Notes: a model not told the origin generated them from the letters alone. Counted from the first letter of the stretch, positions 9,709 through 18,718 are shown. The stretch is DNA of 64,000 nt from Streptomyces sp. CG1 (GCF_041080625.1 NZ_CP163518.1:3782001-3846000); one strand, 5' to 3'. A program made the numbers and translations.

Positions 9709-10593
9709 GTGTCCGGGCTGGAACTGCGGGAGTTGGAGTGCTTTCTGGTGCTCGCCGAGGAGCTGCACTTCGGCCGGACCGGGGACCGGCTGTTCGTCTC
9801 GCAGAGCCGGGTGAGCCAGCTGCTGGCCGCGCTGGAACGCCGGGTCGGCGCCCGCCTGGTGCACCGCTCGAGTCGCCGGGTGGCCCTGACCCCGCTCGGC
9901 GAACGCTTCCTGGAACGGCTGCGCCCGGCGTACGGCGCCCTGGACGCGGCGGTGGCCGACGCTCGGGCGGTGGCCCGGGGCGGGGCGGGTCCGCTGCGGC
10001 TGGGCTTCCAGGGCTCGGCCTGCGCGGGACTGCTGGAGGTGGTCGCGGCCTTCGAGGCGGCGGCCACGTCCCGGAGCACCGACCTGGTGGAGGTGCCGTA
10101 CGCGGATCCGTTCGGGGCGGTGCGGCAGGGTGCGGTGGACGCGGCGGTGGTGCTGCTGCCGGTCGAGGAACCGGACCTGGTCCTCGGCCCGGTCTTCCCC
10201 GGGCAGCGGCACACGCTGGCCGTTTCCCGCCGCCACCCCTTCGCCGCCCGCGACCGGATCGGCGCGGCGGACCTCGCCGCCGTACCGATGATCGGGGCGG
10301 CGGCGCCGGCGCCCGCGTACTGGCGTGCCGCCCACGCCCCCGGCGCGCTGCCCGGTCCGTCGGCCGGCACCTTGCAGGAGGCCCTGTCGCTGGCCGCCGC
10401 CGACCGGGGCGCACTGCTGCTGTGCCGTCCCACGGCCGCCCGCCACCCCCGCGACGACGTCGCCTACATTCCCGTGGACGGCGTGCCCGACTCGGTGCTG
10501 GGCCTGGTGTGGCACCGGGAGGCGGAGACGGAGACGGTACGGGAGTTCGCGCGGGCGCTGGCGGACTCGTCCCTGGTGCGCGAGGATCGCTGA
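9709..10593 (+). CDS. LysR-family transcription regulator
   Basis: A 294-residue LysR regulator. The winged helix-turn-helix is at about residues 3-62 (ELRELECFLVLAEELHFGR, then QSRVSQLLAALERRVGARL). The C-terminal effector-binding domain follows, with LRLGFQGSACAG near 93-105. The GTG at 9709 follows GGGGGAGG. It is divergent from the MFS exporter at 8441-9619, the likely target. Confidence 0.9.
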   Translation: MSGLELRELECFLVLAEELHFGRTGDRLFVSQSRVSQLLAALERRVGARLVHRSSRRVALTPLGERFLERLRPAYGALDAAVADARAVARGGAGPLRLGFQGSACAGLLEVVAAFEAAATSRSTDLVEVPYADPFGAVRQGAVDAAVVLLPVEEPDLVLGPVFPGQRHTLAVSRRHPFAARDRIGAADLAAVPMIGAAAPAPAYWRAAHAPGALPGPSAGTLQEALSLAAADRGALLLCRPTAARHPRDDVAYIPVDGVPDSVLGLVWHREAETETVREFARALADSSLVREDR

Positions 10594-10617
10594 CCCGAAG
10601 CCCCGTGGGAGGTGGCC

Positions 10618-11916
10618 GTGGAGACCTGTGCGAGCTGTGGCGGTCCGCTTCCGGCGCGGGCCGGCCGCCGGGGCCGTAGCTCGGTGTACTGCTCGGCGGC
10701 CTGCCGGCAGAAGGCGTACCGGGAGCGGCAGGACGGCGGCACGGACCTGGAGGAGCTGATCGACTCGGTCGGCCGGCAGGCGGGTTCCCTGGTGCCGAGG
10801 CCTGCCTCCGCCCTGTACGCGGGCGTGAGCGAACTGTCCGACTCCGTGGCCCGGTTGCGCCGCATCGCGCGTCTCGCACGGGAGGCGGCGGACGCTCAGG
10901 AGACGGCGGTCGCGCGGGAGCCGGTGGGCGGATCCGTCACGCAAGCGCGCGTGACGGAATTCGACGAGACTCATTTCGCCGCGCTCACCGAGTCGTACCG
11001 CCGTGAGATCCGCGCCCACTGCTACCGCATGACCGGCTCCTACGACGACGCCGAGGACCTGGTGCAGGAGACGTTCCTGCGCGCCTGGCGGGCCCGGGAC
11101 GGCTATCAGGGCCGGGCGAGCGCCCGTACCTGGCTGTACCGCATCGCCACCAACGCCTGCCTGGACTTCCAGCGCCGTACCGCCCGCCGCCCGCAGCGCT
11201 ACGAGCCGCTGCCCGGCATGGACCACGGTGCCGGAGAGCCGCCCGCCCGTCTCACCTGGCTGCAGCCCTACCCGGACGACGAGCTGCCGGACAGCGCCGC
11301 GGAAGCGCGCGAGACCGTCGAGCTGGTGCTGCTCGCCGCGCTGCAGCACCTGCCCGCCCGCCAGCGGGCCGCGCTCGTCCTGCGCGACCTGCTGGGACTC
11401 ACCGCCGCCGAGACCGCCCAGGCCCTCGACACCTCAGTGGCCTCGGTGAACAGCGCGCTGCAACGCGCCCGTCCGGCGCTGCGCGAGCAGCTGCCCGCGA
11501 GCCGTACGGACTGGCAGGCCGCCCCGACCACGGATGCCCAGCGGGCCGCGCTGCAGCGGTACATGGCAGCGGCCGAGCGGCTCGACTTCGACGCGATGGC
11601 CGAGCTGCTCGCCGAGGACGTCACGCTCACGATGCCGCCGAACCCGTTCTGGTTCACGGGCCGCGACGCGCTCCTCGCCTTCCTCCGCCCGAGCCTCGAC
11701 CCCGCGTCCCCCATGTTCCTGGGCCACTGGCGGCACCTGCCCGCCCGCGCCAACGGGCAGCCGGCGGCCGGGGGTTACGTCCGCCGCCCCGGTACGCGTG
11801 TCTACCGTGCCCAGGTCCTGGACGTGCTCCGCTTCGACGACGAGGGCCGCGTCACGGAGATCACCTCCTTCGAACCGCACCTCTTCCCGGCGTTCGGGCT
11901 GCCGCTGCGGCTGTGA
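10618..11916 (+). CDS. ECF sigma factor (TIGR02960 type) with N-terminal zinc module and C-terminal SnoaL-like domain
   Basis: A 432-residue sigma-70 family protein in three parts. Residues 1-45 carry a small Cys module (CASCGG, then YCSAACRQKAYRER). Sigma region 2 follows near 125-190 (HCYRMTGSYDDAEDLVQETF, GRASARTWLYRIATNACLD) and region 4 near 230-280 (LPARQRAALVLRDLLG, SVASVNSALQRAR). The linker has WLQPYPDDELPD, typical of the TIGR02960 group. The last about 130 residues are a SnoaL/NTF2-like domain, which in related ECF groups regulates activity instead of an anti-sigma factor. The GTG at 10618 is chosen because GGAGG lies 5 bases upstream. No anti-sigma gene is adjacent. The SDR 69 bases downstream may be a target. 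Confidence 0.85.
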   Translation: METCASCGGPLPARAGRRGRSSVYCSAACRQKAYRERQDGGTDLEELIDSVGRQAGSLVPRPASALYAGVSELSDSVARLRRIARLAREAADAQETAVAREPVGGSVTQARVTEFDETHFAALTESYRREIRAHCYRMTGSYDDAEDLVQETFLRAWRARDGYQGRASARTWLYRIATNACLDFQRRTARRPQRYEPLPGMDHGAGEPPARLTWLQPYPDDELPDSAAEARETVELVLLAALQHLPARQRAALVLRDLLGLTAAETAQALDTSVASVNSALQRARPALREQLPASRTDWQAAPTTDAQRAALQRYMAAAERLDFDAMAELLAEDVTLTMPPNPFWFTGRDALLAFLRPSLDPASPMFLGHWRHLPARANGQPAAGGYVRRPGTRVYRAQVLDVLRFDDEGRVTEITSFEPHLFPAFGLPLRL

Positions 11917-11985
11917 GCGATGAGTGTTCCGGGTGCCGTACGTCTGCATCGAGGTAACGACAGACACTCACTCAGGGAGTTCACC

Positions 11986-12747
11986 ATGCTGCTCACCGAC
12001 AGGACCGCGATCGTGTACGGCGCCGGCGGCTCGATCGGCGGGGCGGTGGCCCGCGCCTTCGCCCGTGAGGGCGCCCGGGTGCACCTCGTGGGCCGTACCC
12101 GTCAGACGCTGGACATCGTGGCGAAGGACATCACCACGGCCGGCGGGCACGCCGAGACGGCCGTCGTGGACGCGCTGGACGAGGCGGCCGTGGAGGAGCA
12201 CGCGGACCGGGTCGGCACGATCGACATCTCCTTCAACCTGGTCAGCCGGGGCGACGTACAGGGCGCCCCGCTGACGGAGATGTCCGCGGACGACTTCCTG
12301 TGTCCCGTCCTCGACGGCACCCGCGCGGGCTTCCTCACCGCCCGCGCCGCCGCCCGCCGCATGGCCGCCCGCGGCTCGGGGGTGATCCTCACCCTCAACA
12401 GCGGCTCCGCGCACGGCAGTCCGATGATGGGCGGCACGGGCCCGGCCGACGCGGCCGCCGACGCCCTGGTGCGCAACCTCGCCATGGAGCTGGGCCCGCG
12501 CGGGGTGCGCGCGGTGGGCCTGTGGGCGGCGGGCGTCCCGGAGACCCTGTCCGAGGACAAGCTCCGTGCCGTCGACCCGAACGTGAACATCGCCGGCATC
12601 CTCGACCAGCTGGCCGGCCTGCGCATGACCCGCCGCAACCCCACGCTCGCCGAGATCACCGCCGCGGCCGTCTTCCTCGCCTCCGACCACGCGGCGGGCA
12701 TCACCGGCACGTTCGTCAATGTGACCGGGGGGATGTTCCCGGGCTAG
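11986..12747 (+). CDS. Short-chain dehydrogenase/reductase (SDR)
   Basis: A 253-residue Rossmann-fold oxidoreductase. The cofactor loop YGAGGSIGG is near residues 10-18, with an Arg after strand 2 (GRTRQT) that suggests NADP(H). The usual catalytic YxxxK is not clear: the segment after LTLNSGSAHGSPMMGG lacks Tyr, so catalysis may be altered. The C-terminus has the typical GTFVNVTGGMFPG. AGGGAG precedes the ATG at 11986; an upstream in-frame ATG lacks such a site. It follows the ECF sigma gene. Confidence 0.85.
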   Translation: MLLTDRTAIVYGAGGSIGGAVARAFAREGARVHLVGRTRQTLDIVAKDITTAGGHAETAVVDALDEAAVEEHADRVGTIDISFNLVSRGDVQGAPLTEMSADDFLCPVLDGTRAGFLTARAAARRMAARGSGVILTLNSGSAHGSPMMGGTGPADAAADALVRNLAMELGPRGVRAVGLWAAGVPETLSEDKLRAVDPNVNIAGILDQLAGLRMTRRNPTLAEITAAAVFLASDHAAGITGTFVNVTGGMFPG

Positions 12748-12751
12748 GGCC

Positions 12752-13240
12752 CTAGGGCCGCCGCACCTCGTACAGAAAGCACCCGTACTCCACCGCCCGC
12801 ACATGGACGACCGCCACGTCCGGGTCGGCGAAGGCCTCCGTGAGGGCCGTCGGGAAGTCGTCGTCGACCAGGCGGCCGCCCAGGATGCGGCCGTCGGTGG
12901 AGTAGCGGCGCAGGACGCGGTGGGCGTCGGTGAAGGGCAGGGCGGGGTCGGTCGGGCCCGGACAGTGGTCGGCGTGGATGAAGACCGGGCCCTGTTCGTC
13001 GTACGCGCCGGGAGCGGCGCCCGTCTCGGCCGCCCAGCGGCGCAGGGGGGCGTACGAGACCAGGGCGATCCGCTCGCCGCGCGCGCTGCGGCGCAGGCAG
13101 CAGCGCAGCGGGGCCCCGCCCTCGTCGTCGGTGAAGGGAGTCATGGGGTGGCCCGCGTCGTCGGTGGTGCGCAGGTCGGTCAGGGTTTCCGGGCTGATCG
13201 GACGTGCCGGGTACGTCCGCGTGGTGGAGGTCGTCGTCAT
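12752..13240 (-). CDS. DUF1203 family protein
   Basis: A 162-residue protein of unknown function. The features match DUF1203: PLRCCLRRSARGERIALVSY near 45-65, GPVFIHADHC near 83-92 and a C-terminal VVHVRAVEYGCFLYEVRRP. Several Cys and His are conserved in the family, but no activity is established. The ATG at 13240 gives the usual length. Divergent from pepN; its stop faces that of the SDR across 4 bases. Confidence 0.8.
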   Translation of the reverse strand: MTTTSTTRTYPARPISPETLTDLRTTDDAGHPMTPFTDDEGGAPLRCCLRRSARGERIALVSYAPLRRWAAETGAAPGAYDEQGPVFIHADHCPGPTDPALPFTDAHRVLRRYSTDGRILGGRLVDDDFPTALTEAFADPDVAVVHVRAVEYGCFLYEVRRP

Positions 13241-13352
13241 GGGTCCAGCGTCCGCTTCCGGCGCTCCGCTCACCGGCGGGAACCGGACATCGCGCTCCCT
13301 GTGGATCCCATGGAAGGATGGCGCAACCGACACATATCGAGGAGATGACCGC

Positions 13353-15926
13353 GTGCCTGGCACAAACCTGACTCGCGAAGAGGCGCAGCAGCGGGCCGAG
13401 CTGCTCACCGTTGACTCGTACGAGATCGATCTCGACCTCTCCGGTGCGCAGGAGGGCGGTACCTACCGGTCCGTGACCACGGTGCGCTTCGACGTCGCCC
13501 GCGCCGGCGCCGAGTCCTTCATCGACCTGGTGGCACCCGCCGTCCACGAGGTGACCCTGAACGGCGACGCGCTCGACCCCGCCGAGGTCTTCGCCGACTC
13601 GCGGATCGCGCTGCCGGGCCTGCTGGCGGGCCGTAACGTGCTGCGTGTGGTCGCGGACTGCGCGTACACCAACACGGGCGAGGGTCTGCACCGCTTCGTC
13701 GACCCCGTCGACGAGCAGGCGTACCTCTACACCCAGTTCGAGGTGCCGGACGCCCGCCGGGTCTTCGCCTCCTTCGAGCAGCCGGACCTGAAGGCGACGT
13801 TCCAGTTCACGGTGACGGCGCCCGAGGGCTGGACCGTCGTCTCGAACTCGCCGACGCCGGAGCCGAAGGACAACGTCTGGACCTTCGAGCCGACCCCGCG
13901 CATCTCGTCGTACATCACGGCACTGATCGTCGGCCCGTACCACTCCGTGCACAGTGTGTACGAGAAGGACGGCCAGAGCGTGCCGCTGGGCATCTACTGC
14001 CGCCCCTCGCTCGCCGAGTTCCTGGACTCGGACGCGATCTTCGCGGTGACCCGGCAGGGCTTCGACTGGTTCCAGGAGAAGTTCGACTACGCCTACCCGT
14101 TCGCGAAGTACGACCAGCTGTTCGTGCCCGAGTTCAACGCGGGCGCGATGGAGAACGCCGGTGCCGTCACCATCCGCGACCAGTACGTCTTCCGGTCCAA
14201 GGTGACCGACGCGGCGTACGAGGTGCGGGCCGAGACCATCCTGCACGAGCTGGCCCACATGTGGTTCGGCGACCTCGTCACGATGGAGTGGTGGAACGAC
14301 CTGTGGCTGAACGAGTCGTTCGCCACCTACACCTCCATCGCCTGCCAGGCGGCCGCCCCCGGCTCGCGCTGGCCGCACTCGTGGACCACGTTCGCGAACT
14401 CGATGAAGACCTGGGCGTACCGGCAGGACCAGCTGCCCTCCACGCACCCGATCATGGCGGACATCCGCGACCTGGACGATGTGCTCGTCAACTTCGACGG
14501 CATCACGTACGCCAAGGGCGCGAGCGTGCTCAAGCAGCTCGTCGCATACGTCGGCGAGGACGAGTTCTTCAAGGGCGTGCAGGCGTACTTCAAGCGGCAC
14601 GCGTTCGGCAACACGCGCCTGTCCGACCTGCTCGGCGCGCTGGAGGAGACCTCCGGCCGTGATCTGAAGACCTGGTCGAAGAAGTGGCTGGAGACGGCGG
14701 GCATCAACATCCTGCGTCCGGAGGTCGTGACGGACGCCGACGGCTCGATCACCTCCTTCGCCGTCCGCCAGGAGGCCCCGGCGCTCCCCGCCGGCGCCAA
14801 GGGCGAGCCGGTCCTGCGCCCGCACCGCATCGCGATCGGCTTCTACGACCTCGACGCGGACTCCGGCAAGCTGGTGCGCACCGAGCGCGTCGAGCTGGAC
14901 GTCGACGGCGAGCTGACGGCCGTACCGCAGCTGACGGGCAAGCGCCGCCCGGCGGCGATCCTGCTGAACGACGACGACCTGTCGTACGCGAAGGTCCGCC
15001 TGGACGAGGAGTCGCTGGCCTTCGTCACCGAGCACCTCGGCGACTTCACCGAGTCCCTGCCGCGCGCGCTGTGCTGGGCCTCGGCCTGGGACATGACGCG
15101 GGACGCGGAGCTGGCGACGCGCGACTACCTGTCCCTCGTCCTGTCCGGCATCGGCAAGGAGTCCGACATCGGCGTCGTGCAGTCGCTGCACCGCCAGGTC
15201 AAGCTCGCCATCGACCTGTACGCCGACCCGGCCGCCCGCGAGTCCCTGCTCACCCGCTGGACCGACGCCACGCTGGCGCACCTGCGTACGGCCGAGCCGG
15301 GCGGCGACCACCAGCTGGCCTGGGCCCGCGCCTTCGCGGCGACGGCCCGCACCCCGGAGCAGCTGGACCTGCTGGAGGGCCTGCTGGAGGGCACCCACAC
15401 CATCGAGGGTCTGGCCGTGGACACCGAGCTGCGCTGGGCGTTCGTGGAGCGGCTGGCGGCGGTCGGCCGGTTCGACGAGGCGGAGATCGCGGCGGAGTAC
15501 GAGCGGGACAAGACAGCGGCCGGCGAACGACACGCGGCGACGGCTCGCGCCGCCCGCCCGACGCCGGAGGCGAAGGCGGAGGCCTGGTCCTCGGTGGTCG
15601 ACTCCGACAAGCTGCCGAACGCCGTGCAGGAGGCCGTGATCGCCGGCTTCGTGCAGACCGACCAGCGCGAGCTGCTGGCGCCGTACACGGACAAGTACTT
15701 CGAGACCGTCAAGGGCGTCTGGGACTCCCGCTCGCACGAGATCGCCCAGCAGATCGCCATCGGTCTCTACCCGGCGGTCCAGGTCTGCGAGGAGACCCTG
15801 ACCAAGACGGACACCTGGCTGACCTCTGCCGATCCGAACGCGGCCCTGCGCCGCCTCGTCTCGGAGTCCCGCGCGGGCATCGAGCGGGCACTGCGGGCTC
15901 AGGCGGCGGATGCGGCGGCCGAGTAG
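13353..15926 (+). CDS. pepN: Aminopeptidase N (M1 family zinc metallopeptidase)
   Basis: An 857-residue cytoplasmic aminopeptidase that removes N-terminal residues from peptides in protein turnover. The exopeptidase motif GAMENAG is near residue 264, the zinc site HELAHMWFGD near 298, and the third ligand Glu in WLNESFATY about 20 residues on. The C-terminal helical domain is the ERAP1-like type. The length equals, from memory, that of the S. lividans enzyme. The GTG at 13353 follows GAGGAG. A perfect 14-bp hairpin ends the transcript. Confidence 0.95.
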   Translation: MPGTNLTREEAQQRAELLTVDSYEIDLDLSGAQEGGTYRSVTTVRFDVARAGAESFIDLVAPAVHEVTLNGDALDPAEVFADSRIALPGLLAGRNVLRVVADCAYTNTGEGLHRFVDPVDEQAYLYTQFEVPDARRVFASFEQPDLKATFQFTVTAPEGWTVVSNSPTPEPKDNVWTFEPTPRISSYITALIVGPYHSVHSVYEKDGQSVPLGIYCRPSLAEFLDSDAIFAVTRQGFDWFQEKFDYAYPFAKYDQLFVPEFNAGAMENAGAVTIRDQYVFRSKVTDAAYEVRAETILHELAHMWFGDLVTMEWWNDLWLNESFATYTSIACQAAAPGSRWPHSWTTFANSMKTWAYRQDQLPSTHPIMADIRDLDDVLVNFDGITYAKGASVLKQLVAYVGEDEFFKGVQAYFKRHAFGNTRLSDLLGALEETSGRDLKTWSKKWLETAGINILRPEVVTDADGSITSFAVRQEAPALPAGAKGEPVLRPHRIAIGFYDLDADSGKLVRTERVELDVDGELTAVPQLTGKRRPAAILLNDDDLSYAKVRLDEESLAFVTEHLGDFTESLPRALCWASAWDMTRDAELATRDYLSLVLSGIGKESDIGVVQSLHRQVKLAIDLYADPAARESLLTRWTDATLAHLRTAEPGGDHQLAWARAFAATARTPEQLDLLEGLLEGTHTIEGLAVDTELRWAFVERLAAVGRFDEAEIAAEYERDKTAAGERHAATARAARPTPEAKAEAWSSVVDSDKLPNAVQEAVIAGFVQTDQRELLAPYTDKYFETVKGVWDSRSHEIAQQIAIGLYPAVQVCEETLTKTDTWLTSADPNAALRRLVSESRAGIERALRAQAADAAAE

Positions 15927-15942
15927 CCGCCCGAACGATCAC

Positions 15943-15973
15943 GGGGGCGTCCGGTGCGACACCGGACGCCCCC
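15943..15973. terminator. Terminator hairpin after pepN
   Basis: GGGGGCGTCCGGTG and CACCGGACGCCCCC pair perfectly (14 bp) around a 3-base loop, 16 bases after the pepN stop. It can also serve the convergent LysR gene. Confidence 0.8.
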
Positions 15974-16050
15974 GGCTCGTTTCCCGGCACTCCTGTGGAG
16001 CGAGACCGGCAACCGGGACGCGGCCGTGGCGCGTGGCGGCAAGGGCTGCG

Positions 16051-16986
16051 TCACGAACTGCGGGCCGGGTGACCGTCCCTTGAGCCGCCGCCGGCAGCTG
16101 CCGCGTCCCGCAGAGCCTCCAGTACATGGGTCACCGCACGGCCCGTCTCCCCGCCCCTGCGGACCGCTGCCGTCACATGGCGGACCGGGCCGTTCGGGCC
16201 CAGGTCGCGCATCAGTACGCCGCCGCGGTGGGCCGCGGCCATTCTGGGGATCAGGGCCACGCCCATCCCCGCCTCCACCATGGCCAGGATCGCGGTCCAG
16301 CCGGAGGCCGAGTGGCCCTGGTGGGGACTGAAGCCGGCCGACTCGCAGGCGCGGCGGGTGATGTCCGACCAGGGGCCGCTGCCGCCGAAGATCCACGGTT
16401 CGGTGGCGAGGTCGGTGAGGGTCACGGTGGGGGTCGTGCCCAGGGGGTGGTCGGGGGGCAGGGCCACGTCCAAGGGGTCGGCGAGGAGGGGGACTTGGGT
16501 GAAGCGGGGGTCGGTGGCGCTCGGGGCCTCCGCGGCGAGGGACAGCGCGAGGTCGACGTCGCCGGCGGTCAGGAGGTCGTAGGCCTCGGCTGCCTCCGCC
16601 TCGCGGACACGGACGGTCACTCGGGGGTGCGTGCTCCGCAGGGCCCGGACGGCCGGTACGACCAGGGCGGGGACCGAGGTGGAGAAGGCGCCGACCCTGA
16701 CCTCGCCCGCCTCGCCCTGGCTGTATGCCGCCAACGCGGCCTCCGTGCGCTCCAGTTGCTCGAAGACCGGCTCCGTGTGGGTCAGCACCAGGCGGGCCGC
16801 GTCGGTGAGACGGACCCGGCGGCCGCGCGCCTCCAGCAGGGGTACGCCGAGTTGCCGGGAGAGATTGGTGAGCTGCTGGGAGACCGCGGACGGCGTCAGG
16901 TGCAGGGCCTCGGCCGTCGCGGTCACCGTCCCCCGCTCGCGCAGGGTACGCAGGATCTGCAGCTTCCGGATGTCCCACTCGGCCAT
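16051..16986 (-). CDS. LysR-family transcription regulator
   Basis: A 311-residue LysR regulator. The HTH is near residues 5-60 (DIRKLQILRTLRERGTVT, LTPSAVSQQLTNLSRQLG), and the effector domain starts near 88 (VRVGAFSTSVPALV). It begins 17 bases after the EamA exporter stop on the same strand, so the two form an operon. It probably controls that exporter through the palindrome at 17979-17994; inference from position. Confidence 0.88.
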   Translation of the reverse strand: MAEWDIRKLQILRTLRERGTVTATAEALHLTPSAVSQQLTNLSRQLGVPLLEARGRRVRLTDAARLVLTHTEPVFEQLERTEAALAAYSQGEAGEVRVGAFSTSVPALVVPAVRALRSTHPRVTVRVREAEAAEAYDLLTAGDVDLALSLAAEAPSATDPRFTQVPLLADPLDVALPPDHPLGTTPTVTLTDLATEPWIFGGSGPWSDITRRACESAGFSPHQGHSASGWTAILAMVEAGMGVALIPRMAAAHRGGVLMRDLGPNGPVRHVTAAVRRGGETGRAVTHVLEALRDAAAAGGGSRDGHPARSS

Positions 16987-17003
16987 GCCGGGAAAACTAC
17001 ACG

Positions 17004-17909
17004 TCAGCTGCGGGATGCCGCCCCCAGCACCACCCCGCCCAGGATCAGGCCCATCGACAGCAGCTGCGGCCGGCCCGTCGTCTCGCCCAGGACGGCCCAG
17101 GACAGTACGGCCACGCAGACCGGCTGGAGGTAGTAGACGATGCCCGCGCGGGTCGCGCCGATCAGGGCGATGGCCTTGTTCCAGGCGAAGAAGGCGATCG
17201 CGGAGGAGGCCACACCCACGTAGAGGAGCGGCAGGACCGTGCCGGGGGTCGGGGTGAAGCCGCCCTGGAGAGCCACGCTCGCGGCCTGGACGGGGAGCAG
17301 CAGGACGGTGCCGGTCAGGAACGTGGTGAACAGGAAGGCCGTACCGCCCAGTTCGGCCGGTCCGCGGCGCAGCAGTGCGCTGTAGCCGGCGAAGCTGCAG
17401 GCCGCCGCGATCATCCACAGGTCGCCGGGGGAGAACTTCGCACCGCCGCCGACGAGGAAGGCCACGCCCGCGCAAGCGATGAGCAGTCCGGTGGTGCGGC
17501 GCACGCCGAGCCGGGCGCCACCGAGGCGTTCGAACAGCGCCATGAGCACCGGCGAGGCGGCCATGATCATGCCCATGGTGGCGGCGGGGGTGGTCAGTCC
17601 GGCCTGGTTGACGAGGGTGTTGTAGACGGCCACGCCGAGGAACGAGGCCAGGAGGACGTAGCGGGCGTGACGGCGGAACAACGCCCGTTGCCGCCAGGCC
17701 TGCCGGGCGCCGAAGGGGGCCACGGCGAGCAGGGCGATCACCCAGCGCCAGAAGGCGTGCTGGATGGGCGGGACGCTGTCATGCAGGCCACGGGACGTCA
17801 CGAAGCTGCCGGACCAGACGACCGTCGCGAGGGCGGCGCAGGCGAGGCCGAGCAGGGGGGCGGTGGAGGGAGTCGTCTTGGTGGTGGTCCTGTGCAGGAC
17901 GGCGGTCAC
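17004..17909 (-). CDS. EamA/DMT-superfamily exporter
   Basis: A 301-residue ten-helix transporter with two EamA repeats, the first near residues 18-150 and the second near 165-298 (GDLWMIAAACSFAGYSALLRR begins it). Family members export amino acids, purines or other small metabolites. First gene of an operon with the LysR regulator. A perfect palindrome lies about 70 bases upstream. Confidence 0.85.
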   Translation of the reverse strand: MTAVLHRTTTKTTPSTAPLLGLACAALATVVWSGSFVTSRGLHDSVPPIQHAFWRWVIALLAVAPFGARQAWRQRALFRRHARYVLLASFLGVAVYNTLVNQAGLTTPAATMGMIMAASPVLMALFERLGGARLGVRRTTGLLIACAGVAFLVGGGAKFSPGDLWMIAAACSFAGYSALLRRGPAELGGTAFLFTTFLTGTVLLLPVQAASVALQGGFTPTPGTVLPLLYVGVASSAIAFFAWNKAIALIGATRAGIVYYLQPVCVAVLSWAVLGETTGRPQLLSMGLILGGVVLGAASRS

Positions 17910-17943
17910 AGGGGTCCTTTCGGGGGCAGGAGTGGTGGTGCCT

Positions 17944-18217
17944 GCTCCTACCGTCGCTGCGACCGACCTGTCAGGTCCATCGAAACTTTTCGATTGTTCC
18001 TTTCAGGAGAACTGAACGATCGGGTACTCGGCCTTGTGGCCGGCCGTAGCGCGGGGCCAGCTCGCGCCGAGCGCGGCGCCGTAGGCGTCGTGCAGGGCCT
18101 GGCACAGCCGCTCGCGGGACGTGGCGTCGCCTTGGACCAGGTCCGTCAGCCACGGGGCACGGGGCCCTTCCGGCCGGCCCAGACCCGTTCGACGCCAGCC
18201 CGCACCAGGGCGGTGGT
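17944..18217. repeat. Direct duplication, fuller copy A
   Basis: This segment and 18219-18420 share long identical blocks in the same order: the first 25 bases, a 20-base block around TTTCAGGAGAACTGAACG, GCGTCGCCTTGGACCAGG and the final about 45 bases. Copy A holds the EamA promoter palindrome and, on the minus strand, coding for the middle of an ArsR-like regulator. Confidence 0.8.
17979..17994. promoter_or_regulatory. Perfect palindrome upstream of the EamA/LysR operon
   Basis: ATCGAAA-CT-TTTCGAT, seven-base arms with a 2-base centre, 69 bases before the EamA start. It is a good candidate operator for the co-transcribed LysR protein. The duplicated copy of this region at 18219-18420 has lost it. 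Confidence 0.5.
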
Positions 18218-18691
18218 GGCTCCTACCGTCGCTGCGACCGACCTGAAACCGATTGTTCCTTTCAGGAGAACTGAACGGTCTTGTGGCCGGATCCGGGGTG
18301 CTCGCGCCGAGCGGGTAGGCGTCGTGCAGGGGAACGCGGGGCGTCGCCTTGGACCAGGTCCGTCAGAGCAGGTCCGGCCGGCCCAGACCCGTTCGACGCC
18401 AGCCCGCACCAGGGCGGTGGGAGCGGACCTGACCGTCTCCAGGCCGGTCGGCAGATCCGTGCTCAGCGGGTCCAGGAACGCGGGGCCGCGGTACGGGGTG
18501 AGCAGGTCCCACAGCGGGCGGGTGGTCGCGGGCAGGCGCTGCCGTAATCCGCGCCGCCACCGCCCGAAGGTCTGCTCCGAGTCCGGGCGCCGCAGCATCA
18601 TCAGCGCGAGCTTGAGCTCGACGAGCGGCGCCGGCTGCGGCGCGAACCGGATCCGGGTGAGGTCCTGTGCCGACAGCTCGATGCGCAGCAT
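18000..18691 (-). pseudogene. Remnant of an ArsR-like (DUF5937-type) regulator
   Basis: From the ATG at 18691 the minus strand reads a convincing N-terminus (MLRIELSAQDLTRIRFAPQP, then LMMLRRPDSEQTFGRWRR and RPLWDLLTPYRGPAFLDPLS) like that of actinobacterial ArsR/winged-helix regulators. After about 90 residues it enters the deleted copy B, loses sense, then enters copy A. There a frame shift to another phase restores plausible sequence (PWLTDLVQGDATSRERLCQA) before it runs into the EamA promoter. The C-terminal DNA-binding half is absent. It is not functional as read. Confidence 0.6.
18219..18420. repeat. Direct duplication, internally deleted copy B
   Basis: Copy B abuts copy A and is shorter by about 70 bases. 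The loss is spread over several separate gaps of a few to about 15 bases each, while the blocks between them stay nearly identical. The palindrome and part of the ArsR coding are lost. Confidence 0.75.
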
Positions 18692-18718
18692 GCCCGACTC
18701 CCCCCGCTGGCAAGCCTT

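Noticed and set aside
12744..15737. A nearly 1000-codon open frame opposite pepN
   Set aside because: pepN has all M1 motifs on the other strand; this frame has no recognisable motif and no ribosome site.
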